From [Mycobacterium] zoologicum (lineage in GTDB: Bacteria; Actinomycetota; Actinomycetes; Mycobacteriales; Mycobacteriaceae), in assembly GCF_020172665.1 (NCBI RefSeq), contig NZ_CP083985.1, positions 1,796,998 through 1,860,997 on the forward strand: a DNA stretch of 64,000 nt, read 5' to 3'. Below are positions 25,455 to 33,691 of the stretch, piece after piece; the first letter of the stretch is position 1, and every line of letters starts with the position of its first letter. The translations under genes and the position numbers were made by a program. Under the pieces are notes generated by a model. That model had not been told where the DNA came from, searched no databases, and saw only the letters and a program-made list of their open reading frames with translations.

Positions 25455-26567
25455 TCAGCGACCGGTCAGGTTACTGATGGTCATGATCTCGAGGTTGCGG
25501 TAGGCCAGTCCGGACGGCTGAACCAGATCGTGAAACCACAGCTGGGGGGCGGTGGTGTAGGGACTGTCCCAGGAGTCCCACGGCAGGTAGGTCTGCGTCC
25601 GCCCGGCCACAAAACCCCAGTTGTACGCGCCGACGTTGTGCCGCTTCATGATGGGCAGGATGTCGTCGATGGTGCTGCCGCGGGTTCGCGCCAGGTATTC
25701 GGTGCACATGATCGGCCGGCCCAAGGGCGCCAGCTCGGCGATCCGCTGGTTGAACGTCGTGGACCTGTCATAGGAGTGGAAGGTGATGAAGTCCGAGCTG
25801 CCCAGCTGGGTGTTGACGATCGAGCTGCCTTCACGCGAGCCCTCCCAGATACCACTGGTCAGCGGCTGCCGGGCATCGACCGATCGAGCCCAGCTGAAAA
25901 CCTGGGGCAGCAGGTCGCTGATCAGGTCGAGCTTGTCGGACCGCTCGACGGCGCTGTACTCGCGTGCCATGTTGTCCGGCTCGTTCCACAGATCCCAGCC
26001 GAGAACTCTGTCGTCGTACCGGAATTGGGTCATGACACCGGTGACGTAGTCATACATGGTGCGGTAGTAGTTGCGGTCGCCGAGCCGCTCGGCGCCGGGG
26101 CTCTGCACCCATCTCGAGTTGTGGATGCCGGGCCGCGGTGCGAGCTGCTGACCCGACTTGGGGTGCGGATCCCAGCAGGAGTCGAAGAGCACGAACAGCG
26201 GTTTGATCCGCCGGCGGGCGGCGACCGACACGAATTGGGCCAGCCGGTACTGGAAGCCCTTGCGGTCGTTGGCCCACAGCTGGTCGTGCAGGAACACCCG
26301 CATGGTGTTGAAACCCGCGTTGTGGGCCCAACTCAGCTCGTTGTCGATGCGCTGCAGATCGAAGGTTCCGGCCTGGAACATCTCAAGCTGATTGACGGCG
26401 GTCGAGGTGATGTAGTTCGACCCGACGGGCCAGCCCTGTGCCTGGTACCACCGGTTGACACGATCAATGGACCACCGGCCCGGGTCCGCGCCGGCGAGCG
26501 GGAGCCGGCTCAACGTGGGACCCGCCGCCAGCAGCAGAGGCAGCCCCAGCGCCGTTCGACGTTTCAC
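25455..26567 (-). CDS. Secreted GH5-like glycoside hydrolase, probable Tat substrate
   Basis: 370 residues from GTG 26567. The N-terminus KRRTALGLPLLLAAG is a short twin-arginine-like signal. The TIM-barrel landmarks of cellulase-family enzymes are present: FNTMRVFLHDQLW, the acid/base in LGWDLWNEPDN, SDFITFHSY, and the nucleophile in IMCTEYLAR. Mycobacterial homologues are annotated as cellulase or xylanase-like; the natural glycan is unknown. Transcribed away from the SDR gene at 26717. Confidence 0.8.
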   Translation of the reverse strand: MKRRTALGLPLLLAAGPTLSRLPLAGADPGRWSIDRVNRWYQAQGWPVGSNYITSTAVNQLEMFQAGTFDLQRIDNELSWAHNAGFNTMRVFLHDQLWANDRKGFQYRLAQFVSVAARRRIKPLFVLFDSCWDPHPKSGQQLAPRPGIHNSRWVQSPGAERLGDRNYYRTMYDYVTGVMTQFRYDDRVLGWDLWNEPDNMAREYSAVERSDKLDLISDLLPQVFSWARSVDARQPLTSGIWEGSREGSSIVNTQLGSSDFITFHSYDRSTTFNQRIAELAPLGRPIMCTEYLARTRGSTIDDILPIMKRHNVGAYNWGFVAGRTQTYLPWDSWDSPYTTAPQLWFHDLVQPSGLAYRNLEIMTISNLTGR

Positions 26568-26716
26568 GAAGTGACCATAGCTCCCGTGACTGTGGTGTGC
26601 GGTCCTCGCGTCCGGCCTGTCGGCGAGCAAATCGGGCGGACGCAACAGGGGTAACAGCAGCCACCTACACTGCGCAGAGCACAACCAGCCCGAATCGCGT
26701 CGTCGGAAGGCGGATC

Positions 26717-27553
26717 ATGTCGCAGCATCTGCAGGACAAGGTGGTTCTCGTCACCGGCGCCGGAGGCGGATTCGGCAAACTGATCGCCGAGAAATGCGCT
26801 GCCGGGGGCGCCCGGGTCGTGGGGGTGGATATCGGCGCCGACGAACTGGCCTCCGTCTTCGACGGAATCACGGCCGCGGGACTGGCCGGCACCCATCAGG
26901 TCGCCGACGTCACTGACATGGAGCAGATGCAGGCCGCCGTGCAGCACGCGGTGGCGACCTTCGGCGCGGTGGACGTCATCGTCAACAACGCCGGCGTGAT
27001 GCCGCTGGCCTTCTTCGCCGACCACGCGCAGGCCTGGCGGCAGTGGCACCGCGCGATCGACATCAACATCAAGGGTGTGGTCAACGGAATCTCCGCCGTC
27101 TACGACCAGATGATCGCGCAGGGCCGCGGTCACGTCGTCAATATCTCCTCGATCTACGGCAACGCCGGCGTCGCCGGTTCGGGCGTCTACAGCGCCACCA
27201 AGGCCGCGGTCACCGTGCTGTCGGACTCCCTGCGCAGCGAGGCGAAGGGCAAGATCAAGGTGACCACGGTCAAGCCGACCGGAGTGCTGGGCACCAAACT
27301 CGGCAGCGGAGTGGTCAACGGTGCGGCGATCATGGGCATCGTCGGGACTCGCGGCGGGGACTACATGGCGTCCATGACCGCGTTCGCCAACGGCACCCTG
27401 GAGCCGGAGCAGGCCGACGTCGACTCGGTCAGGTACTGGCTGATCACCCCCGACGATCTGGCCGAGGCGGTGGTGCACGTGATCGACCAGCCGTGGGGAA
27501 TCAGCATCAGCGACATCACCGTTCGGGCCAGCGGCGAAGACTACATCTACTGA
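26717..27553 (+). CDS. Short-chain dehydrogenase/reductase
   Basis: 278 residues from ATG 26717 behind GGAAGGCGG. TGAGGGFGK at 12-20, NNAGVMPL, the catalytic Ser in VNISSIYG, and YSATK with Tyr and Lys. Followed after 30 bp by an acyl-CoA synthetase, probably one operon for oxidation and activation of an aliphatic or aromatic compound. Confidence 0.9.
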   Translation: MSQHLQDKVVLVTGAGGGFGKLIAEKCAAGGARVVGVDIGADELASVFDGITAAGLAGTHQVADVTDMEQMQAAVQHAVATFGAVDVIVNNAGVMPLAFFADHAQAWRQWHRAIDINIKGVVNGISAVYDQMIAQGRGHVVNISSIYGNAGVAGSGVYSATKAAVTVLSDSLRSEAKGKIKVTTVKPTGVLGTKLGSGVVNGAAIMGIVGTRGGDYMASMTAFANGTLEPEQADVDSVRYWLITPDDLAEAVVHVIDQPWGISISDITVRASGEDYIY

Positions 27554-27583
27554 CCGGAAGCCAGCGCGTGATGAGGAGTTGCT

Positions 27584-29131
27584 GTGCCTGATTGGGAGTC
27601 GCCGGCCTACACCGCGGCCGAGGTGGCCCGGTATCACGCCGCCGGCTGGTGGTCGCAGACCACGTTGTCGGATGCGGTTCGCCGAAACGCGCAACGCTCA
27701 CCGGACAAGACCGGCTATCTGGATTACCTCGGCTCGACGGCGCTGACCTGGCGCGAATTCGACGCCGCCGCAGATGAATTGGCTGGCCGACTGGCCGGTG
27801 CCGGGGTGTCGCCCGGCGACCGGATCGCGGTGTGGCACCGGGACTCCGCAGCCATCCACGTCTTGTTCGTCGCGCTGGAACGCTGCGGGGCGGTGGTGGT
27901 GGGTATCGGCGCCCGCGCCGGACTCCGTGAGGTGAACGCCATCCTGACCGCATCGCAGTCCAAGCTGCTGATCACCGACCAGCAGCACCACGCCGGCGCC
28001 GGCGGCCTCGGGATCGAAGTCATGAGCAGCGAGGCGCTGGGTACCGAAATCGGGGTACCGGGACCACAACTCGGCCCCGACGACGTATTTCTGATCAACT
28101 CGACGTCGGGCACCACCGGCCTGCCCAAGTGCGTGGTGCACACCCAGAATCGCTGGCACTACTTTCATCAGTTGGCAGTCGCCAACGGGCGGTTGAGCGC
28201 CGACGACGTCTTCCTGCCGATCATTCCCACCCCGTTCGGGTTCGGCCTGTGGACCAGCCACACCACCCCGATCCACCTCGGGGTGACCGCTGTGCTGCTG
28301 GATCGCTTCACGGCAGCGGCGACCTGCGCGGCGATCGCCAAACATCGGGTAACCGTATTGTGCTGCGTCAGTACGCAGTTGACCATGATGATGGCCGATC
28401 CGGCGAGCCGTGAATTCGATCTGAGCTCGCTGCGGGTGGTGTTCACCGGCGGGGAGGCGCTGCCGTACCGGCCGGCCGCCGAATTCGAGGAGCTGACCGG
28501 CGCCACCATCCTGCAGTTCTACGGCTCGAATGAGACCGGCGTGCTGAGTGGAACCACCCTCGACGACCCCCTGGAGCGGCGACTGCGCACCGGAGGGCGC
28601 ATCGTCGGCGAGATGGCGGTCCGACTGTTCGGTGGCGAGCAGGGGGACGTCGACGTTACCGACACCGGCCGGGGCCAGCCCGCCTGCCGCGGCCCGGCCA
28701 CCAGCCTCGGGTACCTGGGCGGCACCGATCACGACAAGCTGTTCACCGCCGACGGCTGGATGCGGATGGGCGACATCTGCGAGATCGACTCCGACGGCTA
28801 CCTCAGTGTGACCGGACGGACTTCGGACTTCATCCTGCGGGGCGGCAAGAACATCAGCGCCGTCCAGGTGGAGGATGCCGTGATGACCCACCCGGCGATC
28901 GCGGTGGCCGCCGCGGTGCCGATGCCCGACGAGGTGTTCGGTGAGAAGGTCTGCGTCTACGTCGAACTCGTCGGAGGCGGCACGCTTGAGTTGGCTGACC
29001 TCGTCGAACACCTGCTGGGGCTCGGGGTGTCCAAGGAACTGCTGCCCGAACGGCTCGTCGTCGCCGAACTACCGCGGTCCTCGGGCGGGAAGATCGCCAA
29101 AGGGCAACTGCGCGAACAGCCCTACTCGTAG
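27584..29131 (+). CDS. AMP-dependent acyl-CoA synthetase / ligase
   Basis: 515 residues from GTG 27584. ANL-superfamily motifs in order: P-loop NSTSGTTGLPK (about 182-192), FYGSNETG, GWMRMGD, GRTSDFILRGGKNIS, and the C-terminal catalytic Lys in SSGGKIAKGQL. It activates a carboxylic acid to the acyl-CoA via the acyl-AMP. Length is typical. The substrate class cannot be told from sequence. The last 10 bp overlap the convergent ankyrin-like gene. Confidence 0.9.
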   Translation: MPDWESPAYTAAEVARYHAAGWWSQTTLSDAVRRNAQRSPDKTGYLDYLGSTALTWREFDAAADELAGRLAGAGVSPGDRIAVWHRDSAAIHVLFVALERCGAVVVGIGARAGLREVNAILTASQSKLLITDQQHHAGAGGLGIEVMSSEALGTEIGVPGPQLGPDDVFLINSTSGTTGLPKCVVHTQNRWHYFHQLAVANGRLSADDVFLPIIPTPFGFGLWTSHTTPIHLGVTAVLLDRFTAAATCAAIAKHRVTVLCCVSTQLTMMMADPASREFDLSSLRVVFTGGEALPYRPAAEFEELTGATILQFYGSNETGVLSGTTLDDPLERRLRTGGRIVGEMAVRLFGGEQGDVDVTDTGRGQPACRGPATSLGYLGGTDHDKLFTADGWMRMGDICEIDSDGYLSVTGRTSDFILRGGKNISAVQVEDAVMTHPAIAVAAAVPMPDEVFGEKVCVYVELVGGGTLELADLVEHLLGLGVSKELLPERLVVAELPRSSGGKIAKGQLREQPYS

Positions 29132-29844
29132 CCCTCGTAGACCTGAGACGGCCCGTCGGGTGTGATGAGATAGCCCACCGTCGCTATGTGCACCTCGCCC
29201 AGCGGGTCGAGTTCCCGGTATCCCCCGAACAATTCGACCGCGTCATCGGTCAGGCCCACCCGGAAACCACCCCACAGGTAGGGCACCGGGAACCACAACT
29301 GCTTGCCGGTCAACTCGTGCAACACCTCGACCGGGGGATAGCGGAACATCTGCCGCAGGTCCACGCCGCGGAACAACGGCTGAATCAATTCGTCGATGAC
29401 CGCGGCGAGTTCGCTGTTGAGCGCGCCGATCCGGTCGCGGTCCATGGTCGCCGCCGGCGGCTTGAGGATCTCCAGCAACTCGGCGGGCCGGTTGTGCTCG
29501 ACGGCCAGGTCGTAGGCGGTGCGCCCGGCGGCATCCGGTTGGGCGCGCAGCGCGCCCTGCCCGAGCATCCACGACGCCACGTCTGTCGGGGCCCCGTGCC
29601 AGCCGGCCTGATGCAGCACGGTCAGCCAGCTCTTGCCCTCGGGCCGCCAGGACTTGACGTCGACGACATGGTCGCCCCGGTCGAGTTCGCGGACCACGTG
29701 GCGCCACTTGCCCCGCTTGGCCGCATCGGCCAGATACAGCGCGGCCTGGGCCTGCCGGTTACCCAACAGCGAGCGGTCCATGACTCCGGGCCACAGCGGC
29801 GCGTTGTTGCGGATCTCGTTGTAGGTCGTCACAGCTGCCATCAT
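29122..29844 (-). CDS. Ankyrin-repeat-like protein of unknown function
   Basis: 240 residues from ATG 29844 (ATG 29841 also possible). Residues about 50-115 contain two degenerate ankyrin units (LTVLHQAGWHGAPTDVASWM and GRTAYDLAVEHNRPAELLEI). The rest is a conserved beta-rich region (QLWFPVPYLWGGFRV and ELFGGYRELDPLGEVHIATV). No signal peptide or membrane helix. Divergent from tex. Confidence 0.7.
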   Translation of the reverse strand: MMAAVTTYNEIRNNAPLWPGVMDRSLLGNRQAQAALYLADAAKRGKWRHVVRELDRGDHVVDVKSWRPEGKSWLTVLHQAGWHGAPTDVASWMLGQGALRAQPDAAGRTAYDLAVEHNRPAELLEILKPPAATMDRDRIGALNSELAAVIDELIQPLFRGVDLRQMFRYPPVEVLHELTGKQLWFPVPYLWGGFRVGLTDDAVELFGGYRELDPLGEVHIATVGYLITPDGPSQVYEGYE

Positions 29845-29896
29845 GCCCTGACGCCGCGCCGCGATGTCGCTGCCGGGCGCTGTCGGAACGGTTCGG

Positions 29897-29902
29897 TAGG
29901 GT
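29897..29902 (+). promoter_or_regulatory. -10 element TAGGGT for a leaderless tex transcript
   Basis: TAGGGT fits the mycobacterial TANNNT box and ends 8 bp before the GTG at 29911. No Shine-Dalgarno sequence precedes the start. Confidence 0.45.
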
Positions 29903-29910
29903 CCGTCGGC

Positions 29911-32274
29911 GTGACCGCGAACGTATCCCTCAAACCCGTGAACGCCCGTCTCGCCGAGGAACTGGCGGTGGCCGAACGGCAGGTCGCGGCCGCCGTTGCG
30001 CTGCTCGACGAAGGGGCGACGGTGCCGTTCATCGCCCGCTACCGCAAGGAGATCACCGGCAGTCTCGACGACGGCCAACTGCGCACTCTCGAAGAGCGCC
30101 TGCGCTACCTGCGTGAACTCGACGACCGCCGGGTTGCGGTGCTCGCCTCGATCTCCGAGCAGGGCAAGCTCACCGACGTGCTGCGCGCAGCCCTGCTGGC
30201 CGCCGACACCAAGGCCCGTGTCGAGGACATCTACTTGCCCTACAAGCCCAAGCGCCGCACCAAGGCGCAGATCGCCCGCGAAGCCGGGCTGGAGCCGCTG
30301 GCCGAACGGCTGCTGGCCGACCCGAGCATCGACCCACAGCAACTCGCGGCCGAGTTCATCGGCGAGGAGGTCGCTGACGCCGCAGCGGCATTGGAGGGGG
30401 CGCGCGCCATCCTGGTCGAACGCGCCGCTGAGGACGCCGAACTGGTGGGTGCGGTGCGGGAGCGGTTCTGGTCGGCCGGCGCGCTGCGGAGCGGCCCGCG
30501 ATCGGATGAGGCAGCGAAAAGTGCTGCGGCGCAGAAGTTCCGGGACTACTTCGAGTTCAGCGAACCGCTTGAGGCGATGCCGTCGCACCGGGTGCTCGCC
30601 GTGCTGCGCGGTGAGAAGGAGGAGGCCCTGGCGCTGAGCTTCGACGGCGGCGACAACGAGCCCTACCAGGCGATGGTGGCGCGCTCCCTCGGTGTGGACA
30701 TGACCGGGTCGAGCGCGGCGACGCCGTGGCTGGCCGACACCGTGCGCTGGGCGTGGGACACCCGGCTGGCGTTCTCTGCGGCCGTCGAGGCCCGGATGCG
30801 CCTGCGGCAGCGTGCCGAGGCCGATGCCGTGGCGGTGTTCGCCCGCAATCTCAAGGACCTGCTGCTGGCCGCTCCGGCGGGCAACCGGACCACGCTCGGC
30901 CTGGACCCGGGTTTTCGCACCGGGGTGAAGGTGGCCGTGGTGGACGGCACCGGAAAGGTCGTCGACACCTGCGCGATCTTCCCGCATCAGCCTCAGCGGC
31001 AATGGGATGCGGCCAAGGCGACGCTGGCCGCACTGGTCGCCCGGCACGGGGTGGACCTGATCGCCGTCGGCAACGGCACCGCGTCGCGGGAGACCGACGC
31101 GCTGGCCGCCGAGCTGATCGCCGACATCAAGGCCGCCGGTGCCCCCGCACCAGTCAAGGCGATGGTCAGCGAGGCCGGCGCCTCGGTGTACTCGGCGTCG
31201 GCGTATGCCGCGCACGAACTGCCCGACCTGGACGTCACCCTGCGCGGCGCGGTGTCGATCGCCCGGCGGCTGCAGGATCCGCTGGCCGAGCTGGTCAAGA
31301 TCGAGCCGAAGTCGATCGGCGTCGGCCAGTATCAGCATGATGTGACGCCGGGAACCCTGGCGCGCAGCCTCGATGCGGTCGTCGAAGACGCGGTGAACGC
31401 GGTCGGGGTCGACCTCAACACCGCGTCGGCGCCGCTGCTGGCCAAGGTGTCGGGGGTGTCGGAGTCGCTGGCGGAGGCCATCGTGTCGCACCGTGACCAG
31501 ACCGGGCCGTTTCGCAGCCGGGCCGGGTTGCTCGATGTCCCGCGCTTGGGGCCCAAGGCATTCGAGCAGTGCGCCGGATTCCTGCGGATCCGTGACGGCG
31601 ACGACCCGCTGGACTCCTCCGGGGTGCATCCCGAGGCATATCCGGTGGTGCGGCGCATCCTGGACCGCTCGCAGGTGACGTTGGCCGAGATCATCGGCGA
31701 CGAGCGGCTGTTGCGGAAACTGCAGCCCGCCGACTTCGCCGATGACCGGTTCGGCATCCCGACGGTCAGCGACATCCTCGCCGAACTGGAGAAGCCCGGA
31801 CGTGACCCGCGTCCGGCGTTCTCCACGGCCACGTTCGCCACCGGTGTGGAGAAGGTCGCCGACCTCAAGGTGGGCATGGTCTTGGAGGGCGTGGTCACCA
31901 ATGTTGCGGCGTTCGGCGCCTTTGTTGATGTCGGCGTACACCAGGACGGCCTGGTGCACGTCTCGGCGATGTCGGATCGCTTCGTCTCCGACCCGCACGA
32001 GGTGGTCTACTCCGGCCAGATCGTGAAGGTCAAGGTGCTCGACGTCGATGTCGAACGCCAGCGGATCGGGCTGACGTTGCGACTCAGCGACAAGCCGGGG
32101 GACAAGACCGGGGGCAAGCCGTCCCGAGGCCCAGCCGGCCAACCCGCTGCGCGCCGCGACCCGGGCAAGCAGAATCGGGGACAGCGTCCCGCAAACACCG
32201 GCGGCCGACGGGATGCGAGCCCGGCAGGCGGATCGATGGCCCAGGCACTGCGGGATGCCGGATTCGGAAGGTGA
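29911..32274 (+). CDS. tex: Tex-like S1 RNA-binding transcription accessory protein
   Basis: 787 residues from GTG 29911, the usual Tex length. Domains in order: Tex N-terminal helical region (LLDEGATVPFIARYRKEITG, VEDIYLPYKPKRRTKAQIAR), YqgF/RNase H-like domain from about 325 (TTLGLDPGFRTGVKVAVVD), helix-hairpin-helix modules (DLNTASAPLLAKVSG, GPFRSRAGLLDVPRLGPKAF), and an S1 domain (VLEGVVTNVAAFGAFVDVG, DGLVHVSAM). A basic Gly/Pro-rich tail follows. It binds nucleic acid and acts in transcription elongation. Followed after 7 bp by the FAD oxidase. Confidence 0.95.
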   Translation: MTANVSLKPVNARLAEELAVAERQVAAAVALLDEGATVPFIARYRKEITGSLDDGQLRTLEERLRYLRELDDRRVAVLASISEQGKLTDVLRAALLAADTKARVEDIYLPYKPKRRTKAQIAREAGLEPLAERLLADPSIDPQQLAAEFIGEEVADAAAALEGARAILVERAAEDAELVGAVRERFWSAGALRSGPRSDEAAKSAAAQKFRDYFEFSEPLEAMPSHRVLAVLRGEKEEALALSFDGGDNEPYQAMVARSLGVDMTGSSAATPWLADTVRWAWDTRLAFSAAVEARMRLRQRAEADAVAVFARNLKDLLLAAPAGNRTTLGLDPGFRTGVKVAVVDGTGKVVDTCAIFPHQPQRQWDAAKATLAALVARHGVDLIAVGNGTASRETDALAAELIADIKAAGAPAPVKAMVSEAGASVYSASAYAAHELPDLDVTLRGAVSIARRLQDPLAELVKIEPKSIGVGQYQHDVTPGTLARSLDAVVEDAVNAVGVDLNTASAPLLAKVSGVSESLAEAIVSHRDQTGPFRSRAGLLDVPRLGPKAFEQCAGFLRIRDGDDPLDSSGVHPEAYPVVRRILDRSQVTLAEIIGDERLLRKLQPADFADDRFGIPTVSDILAELEKPGRDPRPAFSTATFATGVEKVADLKVGMVLEGVVTNVAAFGAFVDVGVHQDGLVHVSAMSDRFVSDPHEVVYSGQIVKVKVLDVDVERQRIGLTLRLSDKPGDKTGGKPSRGPAGQPAARRDPGKQNRGQRPANTGGRRDASPAGGSMAQALRDAGFGR

Positions 32275-32281
32275 GGAACGG

Positions 32282-33664
32282 ATGGGCGCGCTGAACACCG
32301 ACGTCGCAGAGAGTTTCGCCGATATCGTCGGCGCCGGCGATCTGCTCACCGGCGAGCAGATCGGCCCCGACTACTCCCACGACGAGGCGCTGGTGGGCGC
32401 ACCGGTACCACCGCGTTACCTCGCCCGCCCGCAGACCGCCGAGCAGGTCGCCCAACTGCTGGCCGCCGCCACCGCCGCCAAGGTGCCGGTGACCGCCCGC
32501 GGGTCGGGCACCGGGCTGTCCGGCGGGGCGCGGCCGTGTTCCGACGGACTGCTGATCTCGTTCGAGAAGATGAGAGCGATCTGCGAGATCGACACCGACA
32601 ACCAGGTCGCGGTGGTGCAACCCGGGGTGAGCCTGGCCGACCTCGATGCCGCGACCGCCGAGGCGGGACTGATATACACCGTGTTCCCCGGTGAGCTGTC
32701 CGCCAGTGTCGGCGGCAACGTCGGCACCAACGCCGGTGGCATGCGCGCGGTCAAATACGGGGTGACGCGCCACAACGTGGTCGGGCTGCAGGCCGCGTTG
32801 CCGACCGGCGAGCTGATTCGCACCGGCGGCCGCATCACCAAACTGTCCACCGGCTACGACCTGACCCAGCTGATCATCGGCTCCGAGGGCACCTGCGCGC
32901 TGGCCACCGAGGTCACCGTCCGGCTCTACCCGCGGCTGGCGCACTCGGCCACCCTGCTGGCCCCGTTCGGCGACCTGCCCGCGGTGATGGCCGCGGTGCC
33001 GACGGTGGTGCGCAGCGGCGTGGACCCGGTGATCCTGGAATACGTCGACAAGCTGACCCTGGCCGCGATCACCTACTCGCAGAACCTGAACCTGGGTATC
33101 CCCGACGCCGTGCGCGACACCGCCGAGGCACACCTGGTGATCGGGCTGGAGAACCGCGACCGGGATCGCCTCGACGACGATGTCGCCATGCTGGGCGAGC
33201 TGCTCGGTTCGCTCGGGGCGGCTGACGTCTATGTGCTGGAAGGTAATTCGGCGCACGCCCTGATCGAGGCCCGGGAGAAGGCGTTCTGGACCGCCAAGGC
33301 TGCCGGTGCCCACGACGTGATCGACGTGGTGGTCCCGCGGGCGGTCATGCACCGGTTCTTCACCAGTGCCCAAGAGCTGGCCGAGACCGCAGGCGCCGGG
33401 GTGGTCGGCTGCGGGCATGCCGGCGACGGCAACGTCCACCTCGCGGTGTTCTGCGCCGACGACGACATCCGGCACCGGCTGCTGCACGACATCTTCGCCG
33501 CCGCGATGGAGTTGGGCGGGGCGATCTCCGGTGAGCACGGCCTGGGCCGGGCTAAGACACAGCACTTCCTCGAACTGGAGGATCCGGCCAAGATCGCCCT
33601 GATGCGCCGGATCAAAGCCGCCTTCGACCCGGCCGGGATCCTCAACCCCGGCGTGCTTCTATAG
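32282..33664 (+). CDS. FAD-linked 2-hydroxyacid oxidase, GlcD/lactate dehydrogenase type
   Basis: 460 residues from ATG 32282 behind GTGAGGAACGG. An FAD-binding PCMH/VAO-type domain (ARGSGTGLSGGARP, then GNVGTNAGGMRAVKYG and IIGSEGTCALATEVTVRLYP) is followed by the FAD-linked oxidase C-terminal domain (VGCGHAGDGNVHLAVF, ISGEHGLGRAKT). It oxidises glycolate, D-lactate or a longer 2-hydroxyacid to the 2-oxoacid. The next gene, 27 bp on, is a ThDP enzyme acting on 2-oxoacids, so the two may form one route. Confidence 0.92.
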   Translation: MGALNTDVAESFADIVGAGDLLTGEQIGPDYSHDEALVGAPVPPRYLARPQTAEQVAQLLAAATAAKVPVTARGSGTGLSGGARPCSDGLLISFEKMRAICEIDTDNQVAVVQPGVSLADLDAATAEAGLIYTVFPGELSASVGGNVGTNAGGMRAVKYGVTRHNVVGLQAALPTGELIRTGGRITKLSTGYDLTQLIIGSEGTCALATEVTVRLYPRLAHSATLLAPFGDLPAVMAAVPTVVRSGVDPVILEYVDKLTLAAITYSQNLNLGIPDAVRDTAEAHLVIGLENRDRDRLDDDVAMLGELLGSLGAADVYVLEGNSAHALIEAREKAFWTAKAAGAHDVIDVVVPRAVMHRFFTSAQELAETAGAGVVGCGHAGDGNVHLAVFCADDDIRHRLLHDIFAAAMELGGAISGEHGLGRAKTQHFLELEDPAKIALMRRIKAAFDPAGILNPGVLL

Positions 33665-33691
33665 GACAGCGGCAGGACGAAAGGCGACCAG

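Noticed and set aside
29188..29910. Upstream extension of tex by 241 codons
   Set aside because: It overlaps the ankyrin-like gene antisense; the GTG at 29911 gives the normal Tex length and a leaderless promoter.
32084..33565. Long minus-strand open frame (493 codons) opposite the FAD oxidase
   Set aside because: Its translation is Gly/Arg/His-rich without family features and mirrors the codon pattern of the plus-strand gene, which has clear FAD-oxidase motifs.
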